From Saccharothrix deserti (lineage in GTDB: Bacteria; Actinomycetota; Actinomycetes; Mycobacteriales; Pseudonocardiaceae): 64,000 nt of DNA. This document shows positions 36,840 through 45,947 of this stretch, piece after piece (the first letter of the stretch is position 1; each line of letters begins with the position of its first letter). The position numbers and the translations under genes are program-made. The notes beneath the pieces were generated by a model. That model worked only from the letters and a program-made list of their open reading frames with translations. It was not told the DNA's origin and searched no databases. The stretch is taken from positions 62,001 to 126,000 of the forward strand of contig NZ_VKAB01000001.1 in the NCBI RefSeq assembly GCF_009769385.1. Direction: 5' to 3'.

Positions 36840-38382
36840 GGGCCGGATCCACCGCCGGGGCCATGGTCTGCGCGGTCGCGATCGCCGACAGCACCGCGCC
36901 CGCCTTGTTCAGGCACTCGTTGTCCTCGGCGACCGGGTCGGAGTCGGCCACGATCCCGCCGCCCGCCTGCACGTACGCCACGCCGTCGCGCACCAGGGCG
37001 GTCCGGATGGCGATCGCGGTGTCCGCGTCGCCGGCGAAGTCCAGGTAGCCGACCACACCGCCGTACAGGCCGCGCCGGGTCGGCTCCAGCTCCTCGATCA
37101 GCTCCATCGCGCGCGGCTTCGGCGCGCCGGACAGCGTGCCCGCCGGGAAGCACGCCGCGACCGCGTCGAACGCCGTGCGGCCCTCGGCCAGCTCGCCGGT
37201 GACGGTGGACACGATGTGCATGACGTGGCTGTACCGCTCGACCTTGAAGAAGTCGACCACGGTCACCGAACCCGGCTTGCACACCCGGCCCAGGTCGTTG
37301 CGGCCCAGGTCGACGAGCATCAGGTGCTCGGCGCGTTCCTTGTGGTCGGCGAGCAGGTCCTTCTCCAGCAGGGCGTCTTCCTCTTCGTCCACGCCACGCC
37401 AACGGGTGCCCGCGATCGGGTGCGTGGTCGCCTTGCCGTCGCGCACGGTCACCAGCGACTCGGGGCTGCACCCGACGATGTCGAAATCGTCCAGCCGCAG
37501 CAGGTACATGTACGGGCTGGGGTTGGACGTGCGGAGCACGCGGTAGATGTCGAGCGGGTCCGCGGTGGTGCGCATCTCGAACCGCTGCGACAGCACGACC
37601 TGGAACGCCTCACCCGCGCGGATGGCCTCCTTGGCCTTCTCCACCACCGCGTAGTGCTCCTGCTGGGAGCGGCGGCGGACGAACTCCGGCTTGGGCCGGG
37701 CGAACACCGCGGTCGTCGGCGGGGCGTGGCTCTGCAGGTCCTGCGTCATCCGGTCGAGGCGGGCCACCGCGTCGTCGTACGCCGCGTCCACACGTTCCGG
37801 TGAATCGTCCCAGTTGATGGCGTTCGCGATGAGCGTCACGGTGCTCTCGTGGTGGTCCAGCGCGGCCAGGTCGGTGGCCAGCAGCATGACCAGCTCGGGC
37901 ACCTTCAGGTCGTCCTCGGCCAGCGACGGCAGCCGCTCCAGCCGCCGCACGGCGTCGTAGCCGATGTAGCCGACCATGCCGCCGGTCAACGGCGGCAGAC
38001 CGGGCAGCGGGTCGGTGCGCAGCACCTCGATGGTCTCGCGCAACGCCGCCAGCGGGTCGCCGCCCTCGGGCAGGCCCACCGGGTGCGGTCCCTGCCAGAA
38101 CGCCTCGCCGCCGGTCGCGGTCAACGCGCCCGCGCTGCGCGCGCCGACGAACGACCAGCGCGACCAGGAGCGGCCGTTCTCGGCCGACTCGAACAGGAAC
38201 GTGCCCGGCCGGTCCGCCGCGAGCTTGCGGTACAGCCCGACCGGCGTCTCCGCGTCCGCCAGCAGCCGCCGCACCACCGGGATGACCCGCCGCTGGGCGG
38301 CGAGTTCGCGGAACTCCTCGCGCGTCGGGCTGATCTCGCCCAGACCCGCACCTGCACCGATGACGCTCACCATGGGCGACAT
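36832..38382 (-). CDS. trpE: Anthranilate synthase component I
   Basis: Makes anthranilate from chorismate with the glutaminase partner TrpG, which is not in this window. The 516-residue chain has the N-terminal regulatory region with [17 protein letters not shown] (the ES site normally involved in Trp feedback), [16 protein letters not shown], and the catalytic part with [42 protein letters not shown] and [15 protein letters not shown]. It lies 41 bp from the palindrome controlling the divergent TetR gene. Confidence 0.95.
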   Translation of the reverse strand: MSPMVSVIGAGAGLGEISPTREEFRELAAQRRVIPVVRRLLADAETPVGLYRKLAADRPGTFLFESAENGRSWSRWSFVGARSAGALTATGGEAFWQGPHPVGLPEGGDPLAALRETIEVLRTDPLPGLPPLTGGMVGYIGYDAVRRLERLPSLAEDDLKVPELVMLLATDLAALDHHESTVTLIANAINWDDSPERVDAAYDDAVARLDRMTQDLQSHAPPTTAVFARPKPEFVRRRSQQEHYAVVEKAKEAIRAGEAFQVVLSQRFEMRTTADPLDIYRVLRTSNPSPYMYLLRLDDFDIVGCSPESLVTVRDGKATTHPIAGTRWRGVDEEEDALLEKDLLADHKERAEHLMLVDLGRNDLGRVCKPGSVTVVDFFKVERYSHVMHIVSTVTGELAEGRTAFDAVAACFPAGTLSGAPKPRAMELIEELEPTRRGLYGGVVGYLDFAGDADTAIAIRTALVRDGVAYVQAGGGIVADSDPVAEDNECLNKAGAVLSAIATAQTMAPAVDPARV

Positions 38383-38422
38383 TGTGCCGGTTGGCCTTGT
38401 GCGGTCGTTCGACCGGGCTCTA

Positions 38423-38440
38423 TTTCAACGCGCGTTGAAA
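38423..38440. promoter_or_regulatory. 18-bp perfect palindrome, probable TetR operator
   Basis: TTTCAACGCGCGTTGAAA is a perfect dyad. Its right part supplies TTGAAA (38435-38440), which has 17-bp spacing to CATGAT (38458-38463), six bases before the tetR GTG. A repressor here would block its own promoter and could also affect trpE, which starts 41 bp to the left. Confidence 0.65.
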
Positions 38441-38469
38441 AAACTGGCGCCATCGCGCATGATGGTGAC

Positions 38470-39084
38470 GTGAACGCAAGCTCGCACCAAACCGAACCGA
38501 AGCGCCGCGGCCGACGGGCCGGCGGCGAGGACACCAAGGCCGCGCTCCTGGCCGCGGCACGCGAGGTGTTCGTCGAACGCGGCTACGAGGGCGCCACGGT
38601 CCGGTCCATCGCCGCGCGGGCCGGCGTGGACGCGGCGATGGTCAACCACTGGTTCGGCGGCAAGGAAGGCCTGTTCGCCAAGGCCGTGCTGCAGCTGCCG
38701 ATCGACCCGAACGCGCTGGTCGAACGGCTGCTCGACGGCCCGGACGAGAAGATCGGCGAACGGATCGTGCGCACCTTCCTCACCGTGTGGGACCCCATCG
38801 GCGGCGGCCCGTTCGCCGCCATGGTGCGCAGCGTGACGTCACACGAGCAGGTCGCCGACGTGCTGCGCGGCTTCTTCGTGCAGACCCTGCTGAAGCGGAT
38901 CGTCGGGCACCTCGACTCACCCGACGGCGATCTGCGCGCGACCCTGGTGGCCAGCCAGATCATCGGCATGGGCATGGTGCGGTACGTGGTCCGGTTCGAG
39001 CCGCTCGCGTCGGCGGACGCGGACACGCTGGTCAAGGCCATCGCGCCCAACCTCCAGCGCTACCTCACCGGCGACATCGGCTGA
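38470..39084 (+). CDS. TetR family transcriptional regulator
   Basis: A 204-residue regulator. The N-terminal HTH includes ALLAAAREVFVERGYEGATV, SIAARAGVDAAMVNHWFGGKEGLF. The C-terminal domain has a conserved TetR_C-type pattern (EKIGERIVRTFLTVWDP and ATLVASQIIGMGMVRYVV). The GTG at 38470 is chosen because the promoter -10 lies six bases before it and the sequence upstream of the HTH is basic (EPKRRGRRAGG). It is probably autoregulated through the palindrome at 38423-38440. The ligand is unknown. Confidence 0.85.
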   Translation: MNASSHQTEPKRRGRRAGGEDTKAALLAAAREVFVERGYEGATVRSIAARAGVDAAMVNHWFGGKEGLFAKAVLQLPIDPNALVERLLDGPDEKIGERIVRTFLTVWDPIGGGPFAAMVRSVTSHEQVADVLRGFFVQTLLKRIVGHLDSPDGDLRATLVASQIIGMGMVRYVVRFEPLASADADTLVKAIAPNLQRYLTGDIG

Positions 39085-39099
39085 GTTCCCGCCGAGCCG

Positions 39100-39444
39100 T
39101 CAGCCGAGCAGCACGGTCGAGTCGAAGCACGTCGCGTCGCCGGTGTGGCAGGCCGCGCCGACCTGGTCCACGACCAGCAGCAGGGTGTCGCCGTCGCAGT
39201 CCAGCCGCACCTCGTGCACGTACTGCGTGTGCCCGGACGTCTCGCCCTTCACCCACAGCTGCTGACGGCTGCGCGAGTAGTACGTGGCACGGCGGGTGGT
39301 GAGCGTGCGGTGCAGGGCCTCGTCGTCCATCCACGCCACCATCAGCACCTCCCCCGTGCCGCGCCGCTGCGCCACGGCGCACACCAGGCCGTCCGCGGTG
39401 CGCTTGAGCCGGGACGCGATGGACGGGTCGAGCGCGCTGGTCAC
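39100..39444 (-). CDS. hisI: Phosphoribosyl-AMP cyclohydrolase
   Basis: Opens the adenine ring of phosphoribosyl-AMP in histidine synthesis. The 114-residue, single-function enzyme has [34 protein letters not shown], the metal-binding DCDGDTLLL and [10 protein letters not shown] with catalytic cysteines. The GTG at 39442-39444 overlaps the upstream stop as GTGA. It is the last gene of the hisF block. Confidence 0.95.
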   Translation of the reverse strand: MTSALDPSIASRLKRTADGLVCAVAQRRGTGEVLMVAWMDDEALHRTLTTRRATYYSRSRQQLWVKGETSGHTQYVHEVRLDCDGDTLLLVVDQVGAACHTGDATCFDSTVLLG

Positions 39445-39818
39445 CGCTGTCCTCCGATGAAGTGGATCCGGGCGGGGCGGGTGTTGAGCAGCACCACGGC
39501 GAAGACGTGCGCGGCCGAGAGCAGTCCGGACATCACGCGGATCCACACCGGCCCCTGGTTGAGCACCGCGAGCAGGTGGATCAACGCCACCAGGCCGAAC
39601 AGGAACGCGGCGGTCAGCCGGGCCGGGCGCAGGCCCGCCAGCAGGCCGCCCACCGCCAGCAGCTCCAGCACCGCGATGATCACCGGGAACTTGACCCAGG
39701 TCGAGTCGGCCTCGACCTGCCACTGGATCAGACCCATGAGGACGAACAGCAGGCCGCCCGCCGCGCCGATCATGGTCGCGACGAACGCCTCGACGGGCGC
39801 GTTGCGCGGGTTCAGCAT
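39441..39818 (-). CDS. Small membrane protein between hisF and hisI
   Basis: A 125-residue protein with four hydrophobic segments ([68 protein letters not shown]). The ATG at 39816-39818 overlaps the hisF TGA, and its own TGA overlaps the hisI GTG, so it is firmly coupled to the histidine genes. Function unknown. Small membrane proteins in this position occur in related actinomycetes. Confidence 0.75.
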   Translation of the reverse strand: MLNPRNAPVEAFVATMIGAAGGLLFVLMGLIQWQVEADSTWVKFPVIIAVLELLAVGGLLAGLRPARLTAAFLFGLVALIHLLAVLNQGPVWIRVMSGLLSAAHVFAVVLLNTRPARIHFIGGQR

Positions 39819-40591
39819 CAGCGCACCACCACGCCCGCGTCGCGCAGGCTCCGCTTCACGTCGCCGATCCGCAGCGTGCCGAAGTGGAACACGCTCGCCG
39901 CGAGCACGGCGTCCGCACCCTCGGCCACGGCGGGCGGGAAGTGCTCCACCGCGCCCGCGCCGCCGCTGGCGATCAACGGCACGTCGACCACCTCGCGGGT
40001 CAGCCGGATCAGCTCCAGGTCGAACCCGGCCTTCGTGCCGTCGGCGTCCATGGAGTTCAGCAGGATCTCGCCGACGCCCAGCTCCTGGCCCCGTGCGGCC
40101 CACTCGACCGCGTCGATGCCGGTGCCCTTGCGGCCGCCGTGCGTGGTCACCTCGAAGCCCGAGGGCGTGGGCTTCTCGCCCTCCGGCACGCGCCGTGCGT
40201 CCACCGACAGCACGATGCACTGGGCGCCGAACCGGCGGGACAGCTCGTCCAGCAGCTCCGGCCGGGCGATCGCGGCCGTGTTCACGCTCACCTTGTCCGC
40301 GCCGGAGCGCAGCAGCTTGTCCACGTCGTCCGCGCTGCGCACGCCACCGCCCACGGTCAGCGGGATGAACACCTGCTCGGCGGTGCGCCTGACCACGTCG
40401 AACGTGGTCTCGCGGTCGCTGGACGACGCCGTCACGTCGAGGAACGTCAGCTCGTCCGCGCCCTCCGCGTCGTAGGCCCGCGCGAGCTCCACCGGATCGC
40501 CCGCGTCGACGAGGTTGGTGAAGTTCACGCCCTTCACCACCCGGCCCCGGTCGACGTCGAGGCAGGGGATCACGCGCACCGCTACTGACAT
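39818..40591 (-). CDS. hisF: Imidazole glycerol phosphate synthase cyclase subunit
   Basis: Forms the imidazole ring from PRFAR and ammonia delivered by HisH. The 257-residue barrel starts with [19 protein letters not shown] (catalytic Asp), then has [52 protein letters not shown] (second catalytic Asp) and [11 protein letters not shown]. The ATG at 40589-40591 is used because upstream in-frame sequence is the translated repeat array. Confidence 0.95.
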   Translation of the reverse strand: MSVAVRVIPCLDVDRGRVVKGVNFTNLVDAGDPVELARAYDAEGADELTFLDVTASSSDRETTFDVVRRTAEQVFIPLTVGGGVRSADDVDKLLRSGADKVSVNTAAIARPELLDELSRRFGAQCIVLSVDARRVPEGEKPTPSGFEVTTHGGRKGTGIDAVEWAARGQELGVGEILLNSMDADGTKAGFDLELIRLTREVVDVPLIASGGAGAVEHFPPAVAEGADAVLAASVFHFGTLRIGDVKRSLRDAGVVVR

Positions 40592-40974
40592 GGCCAAAAG
40601 CCTACGGGTGCGGCCCGAGCGGCCGGCTTCCGGTCCTGAGCGTCGAACCCAGGCGTTCCGGACGTAGGACTCTCGCGTTCCGAACGTAGGACACACGCAG
40701 CGTGAACGTAGGACACACGAGAGGTGAACGTAGGGCTCACGGGACGTGAGAGTTCGACTCGTGTGGGTGGGCGACACGCGGAGGGACGTAGGACACGCCG
40801 GGAAGTAGGCGACGTGGGGGCGAAAGTGTGGTTCACTTGTGGAGGTCGCAAGTTTTGTGTTCGTGTCATCCACGCTCGCGAAACGCGTTTGAGCGTGTGA
40901 TTCCTCAGGGTCAGCGTTTGGACCGGCCTCAGCGGGTGCGTTCGCCCCGTTGGTAGCTGTATGAGGAGTAAAGC
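40592..40974. other. 383-bp spacer between hisF and cspA
   Basis: Divergent promoter region. It contains the direct 22-bp repeat array at 40640-40761 and, nearer cspA, a long 5' leader of the cold-shock gene with several TTTG/TGTG stretches. No gene is seen. Confidence 0.6.
40640..40761. repeat. Direct array of 22-bp units (locus C)
   Basis: The core starts at 40640 (degenerate), 40662, 40684, 40706, 40728 and 40750, an exact 22-bp period. Most units read ACGTAGGAC; the last reads GAGTTCGACTC. All lie in one orientation, unlike the palindromic copies elsewhere. An out-of-phase ACGTAGGACAC follows at 40786. The array begins 49 bp before the hisF start codon. Confidence 0.8.
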
Positions 40975-41178
40975 ATGGCGCAGGGCACCGTGAAGTGGTT
41001 CAACTCGGAGAAGGGCTTCGGCTTCATCTCCCCCGAGGACGGTGGCGCGGACGTGTTCGTCCACTACTCGGAGATCCAGAGCGGCGGCTACCGCAGCCTG
41101 GAGGAGAACCAGCGCGTGAGCTTCGATGTCGGCCAGGGCGCTAAGGGCCCGCAGGCCACCAACGTGACGGTCATCTGA
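40975..41178 (+). CDS. cspA: Cold-shock protein (CSD)
   Basis: A 67-residue RNA/DNA chaperone. The whole protein is one cold-shock domain with RNP1 KGFGFISPE and RNP2 VFVHYSEI, following [21 protein letters not shown] precedes the ATG at a good distance. It is monocistronic, ended by a strong hairpin at 41192-41230, and has a long leader, as is common for cold-regulated mRNAs. Confidence 0.95.
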   Translation: MAQGTVKWFNSEKGFGFISPEDGGADVFVHYSEIQSGGYRSLEENQRVSFDVGQGAKGPQATNVTVI

Positions 41179-41191
41179 CCTGAGCGTGACC

Positions 41192-41230
41192 GGAAGAGCC
41201 CCGTTCCCCTTGTGGGAGCGGGGCTCTTCC
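41192..41230 (+). terminator. cspA terminator hairpin
   Basis: GGAAGAGCCCCGTTCC (41192-41207) pairs with GGAGCGGGGCTCTTCC (41215-41230) with one mismatch around a 7-nt loop, 13 bp past the stop codon. Confidence 0.8.
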
Positions 41231-41284
41231 GCATTCCCCGTCCGGTAGCGCACCGCGGGCGTCGCGCGGGCTAACGTTCGCGGC

Positions 41285-41659
41285 ATGGATCTCTCAGCCG
41301 GCAAGTACCTCCTGTTGACCACCTACCGCAAGGACGGCACCGCCGTGCCGACACCCGTCTGGGTGGCCGGGGAGGGCGAGACGCTGTACGCGTGGTCCGC
41401 CGCCGACGCCGGCAAGGTCAAGCGCATCCGCCGCAGCGGCGACGTCGAGATCGGGCCGTGCGATTTCAAGGGCAACCCCACCGGCGAGCGGGTCCCGGCC
41501 ACCGCCCGGCTCCTCGACCAGGCCGAGAGCGACCGCGTGCGGTCCCTCATCGCGAAGAAGTACGGCGTCATGGGCAGGCTGACCATGCTCGGCAGCCGGA
41601 TCCGCCGCGGTCGCGAGGGCACCGTCGGCATCGAGATCACGGCGTCAACCCGAGGTTGA
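41285..41659 (+). CDS. PPOX class F420-dependent oxidoreductase
   Basis: A 124-residue split-barrel protein of the PPOX-type flavin/F420 family. It shows LSAGKYLLLTTYRKDGTAVP, PVWVAGEGETLYAWSAADAGK, the KRIRRSGDVEIGPCDFKGNP segment and VRSLIAKKYG. Members reduce diverse substrates using F420H2, a cofactor of mycobacteria and other actinomycetes. The substrate is unknown. TAACGT (41272-41277) lies seven bases before the ATG, which suggests leaderless expression. It is followed by the HTH-ClpN gene 32 bp downstream. Confidence 0.8.
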   Translation: MDLSAGKYLLLTTYRKDGTAVPTPVWVAGEGETLYAWSAADAGKVKRIRRSGDVEIGPCDFKGNPTGERVPATARLLDQAESDRVRSLIAKKYGVMGRLTMLGSRIRRGREGTVGIEITASTRG

Positions 41660-41690
41660 CCCACAGCCACGCGTCAACCTACAGTTGACG
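41644..41690 (+). promoter_or_regulatory. Two GTCAAC/GTTGAC dyads overlapping the -35 and -10 of the HTH-ClpN gene
   Basis: Dyad 1 is GTCAACC-CGA-GGTTGAC (41644-41660); dyad 2 is CGTCAAC-CTACA-GTTGACG (41672-41690). The -35 TTGACC (41656-41661) lies on dyad 1, and the -10 TACAGT (41680-41685) on dyad 2, with an 18-bp spacer. The GTG start is six bases after the -10. A regulator binding both would shut the promoter. Confidence 0.7.
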
Positions 41691-41691
41691 G

Positions 41692-42417
41692 GTGGTCACC
41701 GCTCCGGTCCAGCTCACGGACCTCATCGTCACCGTCGCGTCGGAACACCCCGACGTGCTGGGCAGACTGGCCGCCGCCGTCGAGCTGAGCGGCCGGCTCG
41801 CCGAGCTCGGCGACCACCTCATCGGCCACTTCGTGGACGAGGCGCGGCGGGCCGGCGCGAGCTGGACCGACATCGGCGAGAGCATCGGCGTCACCAAGCA
41901 GGCCGCGCAGAAGCGGTTCGTGCCCAAGGAGTCGCCGGACCTGAAGCCGACCTTCGACCGCTACACCGACCGGGCCCGCCGGGTCATCGTGCTGGCCCGG
42001 CACCACGCCCGGTTCAGCGAGCACATCGGCACCGAGCACCTGCTGCTCGGCCTGCTGGACGAGTCGGGCGGGCTGGCCGCGAAGACGATCGCCAAGCTGG
42101 AGGCGTCGGAGGGCACCACGCGGATGGCCGTGCTCAACGCGTTGGACGGCGCGGTCCGGCAGCGGCCCGAGCAGCAGCCGTTCACCACGCACTGCAAGAA
42201 GGCGCTGGAACTCGCGGTGCGCGCGTCACTGCGCCATGGTCACCACTTCGTGGGCCCCGAGCACCTGCTGCTCGGACTGCTCGCCGAAGGGGAGGGCACC
42301 GCGGCCAAGGCCCTGGCCGACACGGGTGTGACCAGGGAGGCCGCGGAGGCCTACATCGTCAAGGAGATCGGGGACGCGATCAGTCGCGCACAGCGGCCAG
42401 GGCCTCGGGGAGCGTGA
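41692..42417 (+). CDS. HTH-Clp N-terminal (ClpR) domain protein
   Basis: A 241-residue protein without an ATPase. Residues ~40-75 contain a helix-turn-helix ([20 protein letters not shown], then QAAQKRF). Two Clp-N repeats follow: [20 protein letters not shown] with [11 protein letters not shown], and [20 protein letters not shown] with [13 protein letters not shown]. ClpN domains bind substrates or adaptors of ClpC. Linking one to DNA binding suggests a proteolysis-responsive regulator. It is probably autoregulated through the dyads upstream. It overlaps priA tail-to-tail by 38 bp. Confidence 0.85.
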   Translation: MVTAPVQLTDLIVTVASEHPDVLGRLAAAVELSGRLAELGDHLIGHFVDEARRAGASWTDIGESIGVTKQAAQKRFVPKESPDLKPTFDRYTDRARRVIVLARHHARFSEHIGTEHLLLGLLDESGGLAAKTIAKLEASEGTTRMAVLNALDGAVRQRPEQQPFTTHCKKALELAVRASLRHGHHFVGPEHLLLGLLAEGEGTAAKALADTGVTREAAEAYIVKEIGDAISRAQRPGPRGA

Positions 42418-43114
42418 ACGCGCCCGCGTAGAGCGCCTTGCCCACGATCGCACCCTCGACACCGTCGCGGGCCAGCTTCGACAACGCGACCAGGTCGTCC
42501 ACACTGGACACGCCGCCGGAGGCGATCACCGGCGCGTCGGTGCGCGCGCACACCTCGCGCAGCAGGTCCACGTTCGGGCCCTGGAGCGTGCCGTCCTTGC
42601 TCACGTCCGTGACGACGTAGCGGGCGCAGCCGTCGCGGTCCAGCCGCTCCAGCACCTCCCACAGGTCGCCGCCGTCCTGCGTCCAGCCGCGCGCGGCCAG
42701 CCGGTGGCCCTGCTCGGTGATCCGCACGTCCAGGCCGACCGCGATCTTGTCGCCGTGCTCGGCGACGACCTTCGCGCACCACACCGGGTCCTCCAGCGCG
42801 GCCGTGCCCAGGTTCACCCGCGCGCAGCCGGTGGCCAGCGCGGCGGCCAGCGAGGCGTCGTCGCGGATGCCGCCGGACAGCTCGACCCGGACGTCCAGCT
42901 CGCCGACCAGGCGGGCCAGCAGCTCGCGGTTGCTGCCGCGGCCGAACGCGGCGTCGAGGTCGACGAGGTGCACCCACTCGGCGCCGTCGCGCTGCCACGC
43001 GAGGGCGGCGTCCAACGGGTCACCGTACGAGGTCTCGGTGCCGGCCTCGCCTTGAACCAGTCGAACGGCCAGGCCGTCGGCCACGTCAACAGCCGGGAGC
43101 AGCGTGAAAGTCAC
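42380..43114 (-). CDS. priA: Bifunctional HisA/TrpF isomerase PriA
   Basis: A 244-residue barrel. It starts [21 protein letters not shown] with the catalytic Asp, and has [38 protein letters not shown] and [15 protein letters not shown] with the second catalytic Asp. In actinobacteria lacking a separate TrpF, this enzyme isomerises both ProFAR (histidine) and phosphoribosylanthranilate (tryptophan). No trpF is found in the window although trpE, trpC, trpB and trpA are, in keeping with that dual role. It follows hisH with a 19-bp gap. Confidence 0.9.
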   Translation of the reverse strand: MTFTLLPAVDVADGLAVRLVQGEAGTETSYGDPLDAALAWQRDGAEWVHLVDLDAAFGRGSNRELLARLVGELDVRVELSGGIRDDASLAAALATGCARVNLGTAALEDPVWCAKVVAEHGDKIAVGLDVRITEQGHRLAARGWTQDGGDLWEVLERLDRDGCARYVVTDVSKDGTLQGPNVDLLREVCARTDAPVIASGGVSSVDDLVALSKLARDGVEGAIVGKALYAGAFTLPEALAAVRD

Positions 43115-43133
43115 GCGTTCAGCCTAGTGGACG

Positions 43134-43769
43134 CTAGGCGAAGCTCTTCAGCCAGTTCTCCAGCAGGTGCGCGCCCGCGTCGCCGGACTTCTCCGGGTGG
43201 AACTGCGTCGCCCACAGCGGCCCGTTCTCCACCGCCGCGACGAACTCGTCGCCGCCGTGCTCGGCCCACGTCACCAGCGGCGGCTTGAGCACGTCCGACG
43301 GGTCCATCTCCCACTTGCGCACCCCGTAGGAGTGCACGAAGTAGTACCGGGTGTCCGGGCTCAGGCCGGCGAACAGCTTGGTGCCCTCGGGCGCGCGGAC
43401 CGTGTTCCAGCCCATGTGCGGCACGACCGGGGCGTCCAGCCGCTCGACCGTGCCGGGCCACTCGCCGCAGCCCTCGGTGAGCACGCCGTGCTCGATGCCC
43501 CGCTCGAACAGGATCTGCATGCCGACGCAGATGCCCAGCACGGGACGTCCGCCGGCGAGCCGCAGGTCGATGAGCCGGCCGCCCTTGATCGCGTCGAGTC
43601 CGGCCATGCACGCGGCGAACGCGCCGACACCGGGCACGACCAGGCCGTCGGCGTCGAGTGCGACCCGATGATCCGCCGACACCTCCACCTCGGCGCCGAC
43701 GCGCTGGAGGGCGCGTTCGGCGGAGCGGATGTTGCCGAATCCGTAGTCCAGCACAACGACACGTGGCAC
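43134..43769 (-). CDS. hisH: Imidazole glycerol phosphate synthase glutaminase subunit
   Basis: Class I glutamine amidotransferase of 211 residues that feeds ammonia to HisF. The catalytic triad is visible: Cys in [13 protein letters not shown], and His and Glu in [12 protein letters not shown]. It begins [18 protein letters not shown] and ends LLENWLKSF. Its HisF partner is encoded 2.5 kb away in a separate transcription unit. Confidence 0.95.
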   Translation of the reverse strand: MPRVVVLDYGFGNIRSAERALQRVGAEVEVSADHRVALDADGLVVPGVGAFAACMAGLDAIKGGRLIDLRLAGGRPVLGICVGMQILFERGIEHGVLTEGCGEWPGTVERLDAPVVPHMGWNTVRAPEGTKLFAGLSPDTRYYFVHSYGVRKWEMDPSDVLKPPLVTWAEHGGDEFVAAVENGPLWATQFHPEKSGDAGAHLLENWLKSFA

Positions 43770-43807
43770 GCAGTCAGCCTACTAGGCCGAATGACCAGGC
43801 CCGATGA

Positions 43808-44284
43808 CTAGGCCAGTGGTGGACCGCCCTGGGTGACGGGGACCACCGGCAGCACCGTGTTGATCGGCAGGCCGGCCCGGTCCGGCAGTGCGGTCACCCA
43901 CGTGTCGGCGCGGCCCTCGTCCACCAGGGCCCGGACCTCGGCGACGTCCGCGGGCAGGTCGACGGGGCGCGGCCGGGCGTCCAGCCGCCACCAGCGCAGC
44001 AGCCCGACCAGCCGCCGCGCCGAGCCCGTGGACCCCGCCTGTTCGCCGTCGGTCCACACCTCGGCGCCGGGAGACCACCGCAGCAGCAGTGCCGCCGCGC
44101 CGGTCTCCCGGACCTGCTCGGCCAGCCGTGCGGCCGCCGCGAAACCGATCTGCCTGCGCGGCAGCAGCACCGTCCCGGACGCCACCGGGACCAGCGCGGC
44201 CGGGCCCGCCGCCGCGCGGTGCAGGTTCAGCTGCAACTCCGCGGTCGGCGCGGGTGTCCAGATCAGGGTTCTCGGCACGCTCAC
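43808..44284 (-). CDS. Hypothetical protein between transketolase and hisH
   Basis: A 158-residue protein, not recognised. It starts VPRTLIWTPAPTAELQLNLH and has hydrophobic strands (AALVPVASGTVLLPRR, GAAALLLRWSPGAEVW) and a WRLDARPRPVDLPADVAEV segment with two adjacent Trp residues just before it. No signal peptide or membrane helix. It starts 9 bp after the transketolase C-terminal gene and is likely in its operon. TGATCT lies six bases before the GTG. Confidence 0.6.
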   Translation of the reverse strand: MSVPRTLIWTPAPTAELQLNLHRAAAGPAALVPVASGTVLLPRRQIGFAAAARLAEQVRETGAAALLLRWSPGAEVWTDGEQAGSTGSARRLVGLLRWWRLDARPRPVDLPADVAEVRALVDEGRADTWVTALPDRAGLPINTVLPVVPVTQGGPPLA

Positions 44285-44293
44285 AGGCAGAGA

Positions 44294-45205
44294 TCATGCC
44301 GCAGCGGCCGGGTGGCCGAACATCCGACGCACGGCCGCGGCGATGCCGAGCACGTCGAGGTCGTGCGCCGAATCGTGGTCCTCGGCGGTGCCGTAGGCGC
44401 GGAGTTCGGCGTCCCGCCGCACGCCCAGCGATCGCAGCCGGTGCGGCACGTCGGCCAGCGCCTCGGCCGCGAGGTGCGCGGACGTGCCCTCCAGGTAGGG
44501 CTCGACCAGCAGCACGTCCGCCTGGTCGGCCTGGTGCACCGCGGCCTGGAGTCCGGCCGCGTCGAACGGCCGGACGGTGGTCGCGTAGAGCACGGTCACG
44601 TCCACGTCCCGGGTGGCCTCCAGCACGGTGTCCAGCATCGGCCCGACCGCCACCACCACGCCCTGCCCGCCGCGCCGCACCTCGGTGAACCCCTCGACCA
44701 CCGGGTTCGGCGCGGCGTTCTGCCGCAGCGACAGGCGGATGTAGATCCGGTCGTCGCGTCGGAGGGCGTCCCGGACGATCGGCTCGACCTCGTCCGGGTG
44801 GCCGGGCACCCGCACCGCCCACCCCGGCAGGGTGTCGAACAGCGCCACGTCGCCGGGCGCCTGGTGCGTGCGGCCCCACGCCGGGTCGTCGTAGGAGCCG
44901 CCGATGCCGACCAGCACCCCGCCCACGTCCTGGTGGCCGAAGTCCAGCTTGATCTGCTCGAACGGCCGCTCGACCAGGAACGGCGCGTAGGTGTGCACCA
45001 CCGGCCGCATCCCGCTCAGCGCCAGCCCGCCGCCGACGCCGACCATGGCCTGCTCCCGGATGCCGACGTTGATCACCCGCTCGTGCCGCGCGAACGCGTC
45101 CCGCGAGATCTCCGCCAGCACGACCACCACCCGCGGGTCGTGCCGCATCACGTCCTCGACGGTGTCCACGAACACCTGTCGCATCGAGGTCGTCGCTCCG
45201 GTCAT
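44294..45205 (-). CDS. Split transketolase, C-terminal half
   Basis: A 303-residue protein covering the pyrimidine-binding and C-terminal domains of transketolase. VINVGIREQAMVGVGGGLAL has the catalytic Glu, and GGSYDDPAWGRTHQAPGDVA and VVVAVGPMLDTVLEATRDVD are typical. The ATG at 45203-45205 overlaps the N-terminal subunit TGA as ATGA. Two-gene transketolases of this sort occur in actinomycetes, sometimes in biosynthetic clusters. The substrate (pentose phosphates or a specialised ketol) is not defined. Confidence 0.85.
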   Translation of the reverse strand: MTGATTSMRQVFVDTVEDVMRHDPRVVVVLAEISRDAFARHERVINVGIREQAMVGVGGGLALSGMRPVVHTYAPFLVERPFEQIKLDFGHQDVGGVLVGIGGSYDDPAWGRTHQAPGDVALFDTLPGWAVRVPGHPDEVEPIVRDALRRDDRIYIRLSLRQNAAPNPVVEGFTEVRRGGQGVVVAVGPMLDTVLEATRDVDVTVLYATTVRPFDAAGLQAAVHQADQADVLLVEPYLEGTSAHLAAEALADVPHRLRSLGVRRDAELRAYGTAEDHDSAHDLDVLGIAAAVRRMFGHPAAAA

Positions 45206-45894
45206 CGCTCCCCCTTGCCGATCTCCGCCACGACGGCCAACGGCCGGCCGGTGTGTTCCCGCGTGAACGCCCCGTGCAGCGCGTCGTGATCCCTGCCGTC
45301 CACTGTGGACGTCTGCCAGCCCTCGACCTCGAACCGCTTCGCCACCCCGCCGGGCCAGCCGTACGTGCCGGACGCGTTGTCCACCACCACGGTGACGAGG
45401 CGGTCGAGCCCGAGCCGCCCGGCCAGCGCGATCGCCTCGTGGTTGCTGCCCTCGTCCAGCTCCGCGTCGCCGACCAGCACGAACGTCCGCGCCGTCCGTC
45501 CCTGCAGGCGCAGGCCGAGTGCGGTGCCGACGGCGATCGGCAGGCCGTGGCCCAGCGAGCCGCTGCCGATCTCCGCGCCCTTGACCAGCACGCGGTCCGG
45601 GTGCAGGCCGAGCGGCGAGTCCCACTCCGTCCACGTGTCCAATGTGGACGGGTCGAGGTAGCCCTTCGCGGCCAGCACGGCGTAGTACGCCATCGGACCG
45701 TGCCCCTTGGACAGCAGGAACCGGTCCCGGTCCGGGTCGTCCACCCGGTCCGGCGAGACGTCCAGCACGCGGTCGTAGAGCACCCAGAGCACGTCCAGCG
45801 TGGACGCCGCGGCCCACTCGTGCTTCTCGTCCCCTGTCATCCGCCCGAACAACGCGGGGATGTCCGCGAAGCCCGACTTGCCCATGACTGCCAT
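45202..45894 (-). CDS. Split transketolase, N-terminal half
   Basis: A 230-residue protein with the thiamine diphosphate domain: FLLSKGHGPMAYYAVLAAKG, GSGSLGHGLPIAVGTALG, and the metal/ThDP motif GDAELDEGSNHEA followed by VVVDN. It also has ANNASGTYGWPGG-like text (VVVDNASGTYGWPGG). The start chosen is ATG at 45892-45894; further ATG/TTG starts are possible within 15 codons, and none has a strong ribosome site. It is divergent from soxR, whose operator region lies 17-47 bp from this start. Confidence 0.85.
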   Translation of the reverse strand: MAVMGKSGFADIPALFGRMTGDEKHEWAAASTLDVLWVLYDRVLDVSPDRVDDPDRDRFLLSKGHGPMAYYAVLAAKGYLDPSTLDTWTEWDSPLGLHPDRVLVKGAEIGSGSLGHGLPIAVGTALGLRLQGRTARTFVLVGDAELDEGSNHEAIALAGRLGLDRLVTVVVDNASGTYGWPGGVAKRFEVEGWQTSTVDGRDHDALHGAFTREHTGRPLAVVAEIGKGER

Positions 45895-45910
45895 GCACCC
45901 ACGAAACAAC

Positions 45911-45941
45911 TTCGACTTAGGTCGAGGTCAACCCATAGAAT
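45911..45941 (+). promoter_or_regulatory. MerR-type promoter with 19-bp spacer before soxR
   Basis: A TTCGAC -35 (45911-45916) and a TAGAAT -10 (45936-45941) are 19 bp apart, the long spacing used by MerR-family activators. GACTT-AGGTCG-AGGTC (45914-45929) forms an imperfect dyad inside the spacer. The soxR GTG is six bases after the -10. Confidence 0.6.
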
Positions 45942-45947
45942 GCGCAC

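Noticed and set aside
45892-45909. TTG at 45909 as the transketolase N-subunit start
   Set aside because: TTG starts are rare, and the ATG at 45894 keeps the full domain and lies within the same short leader.
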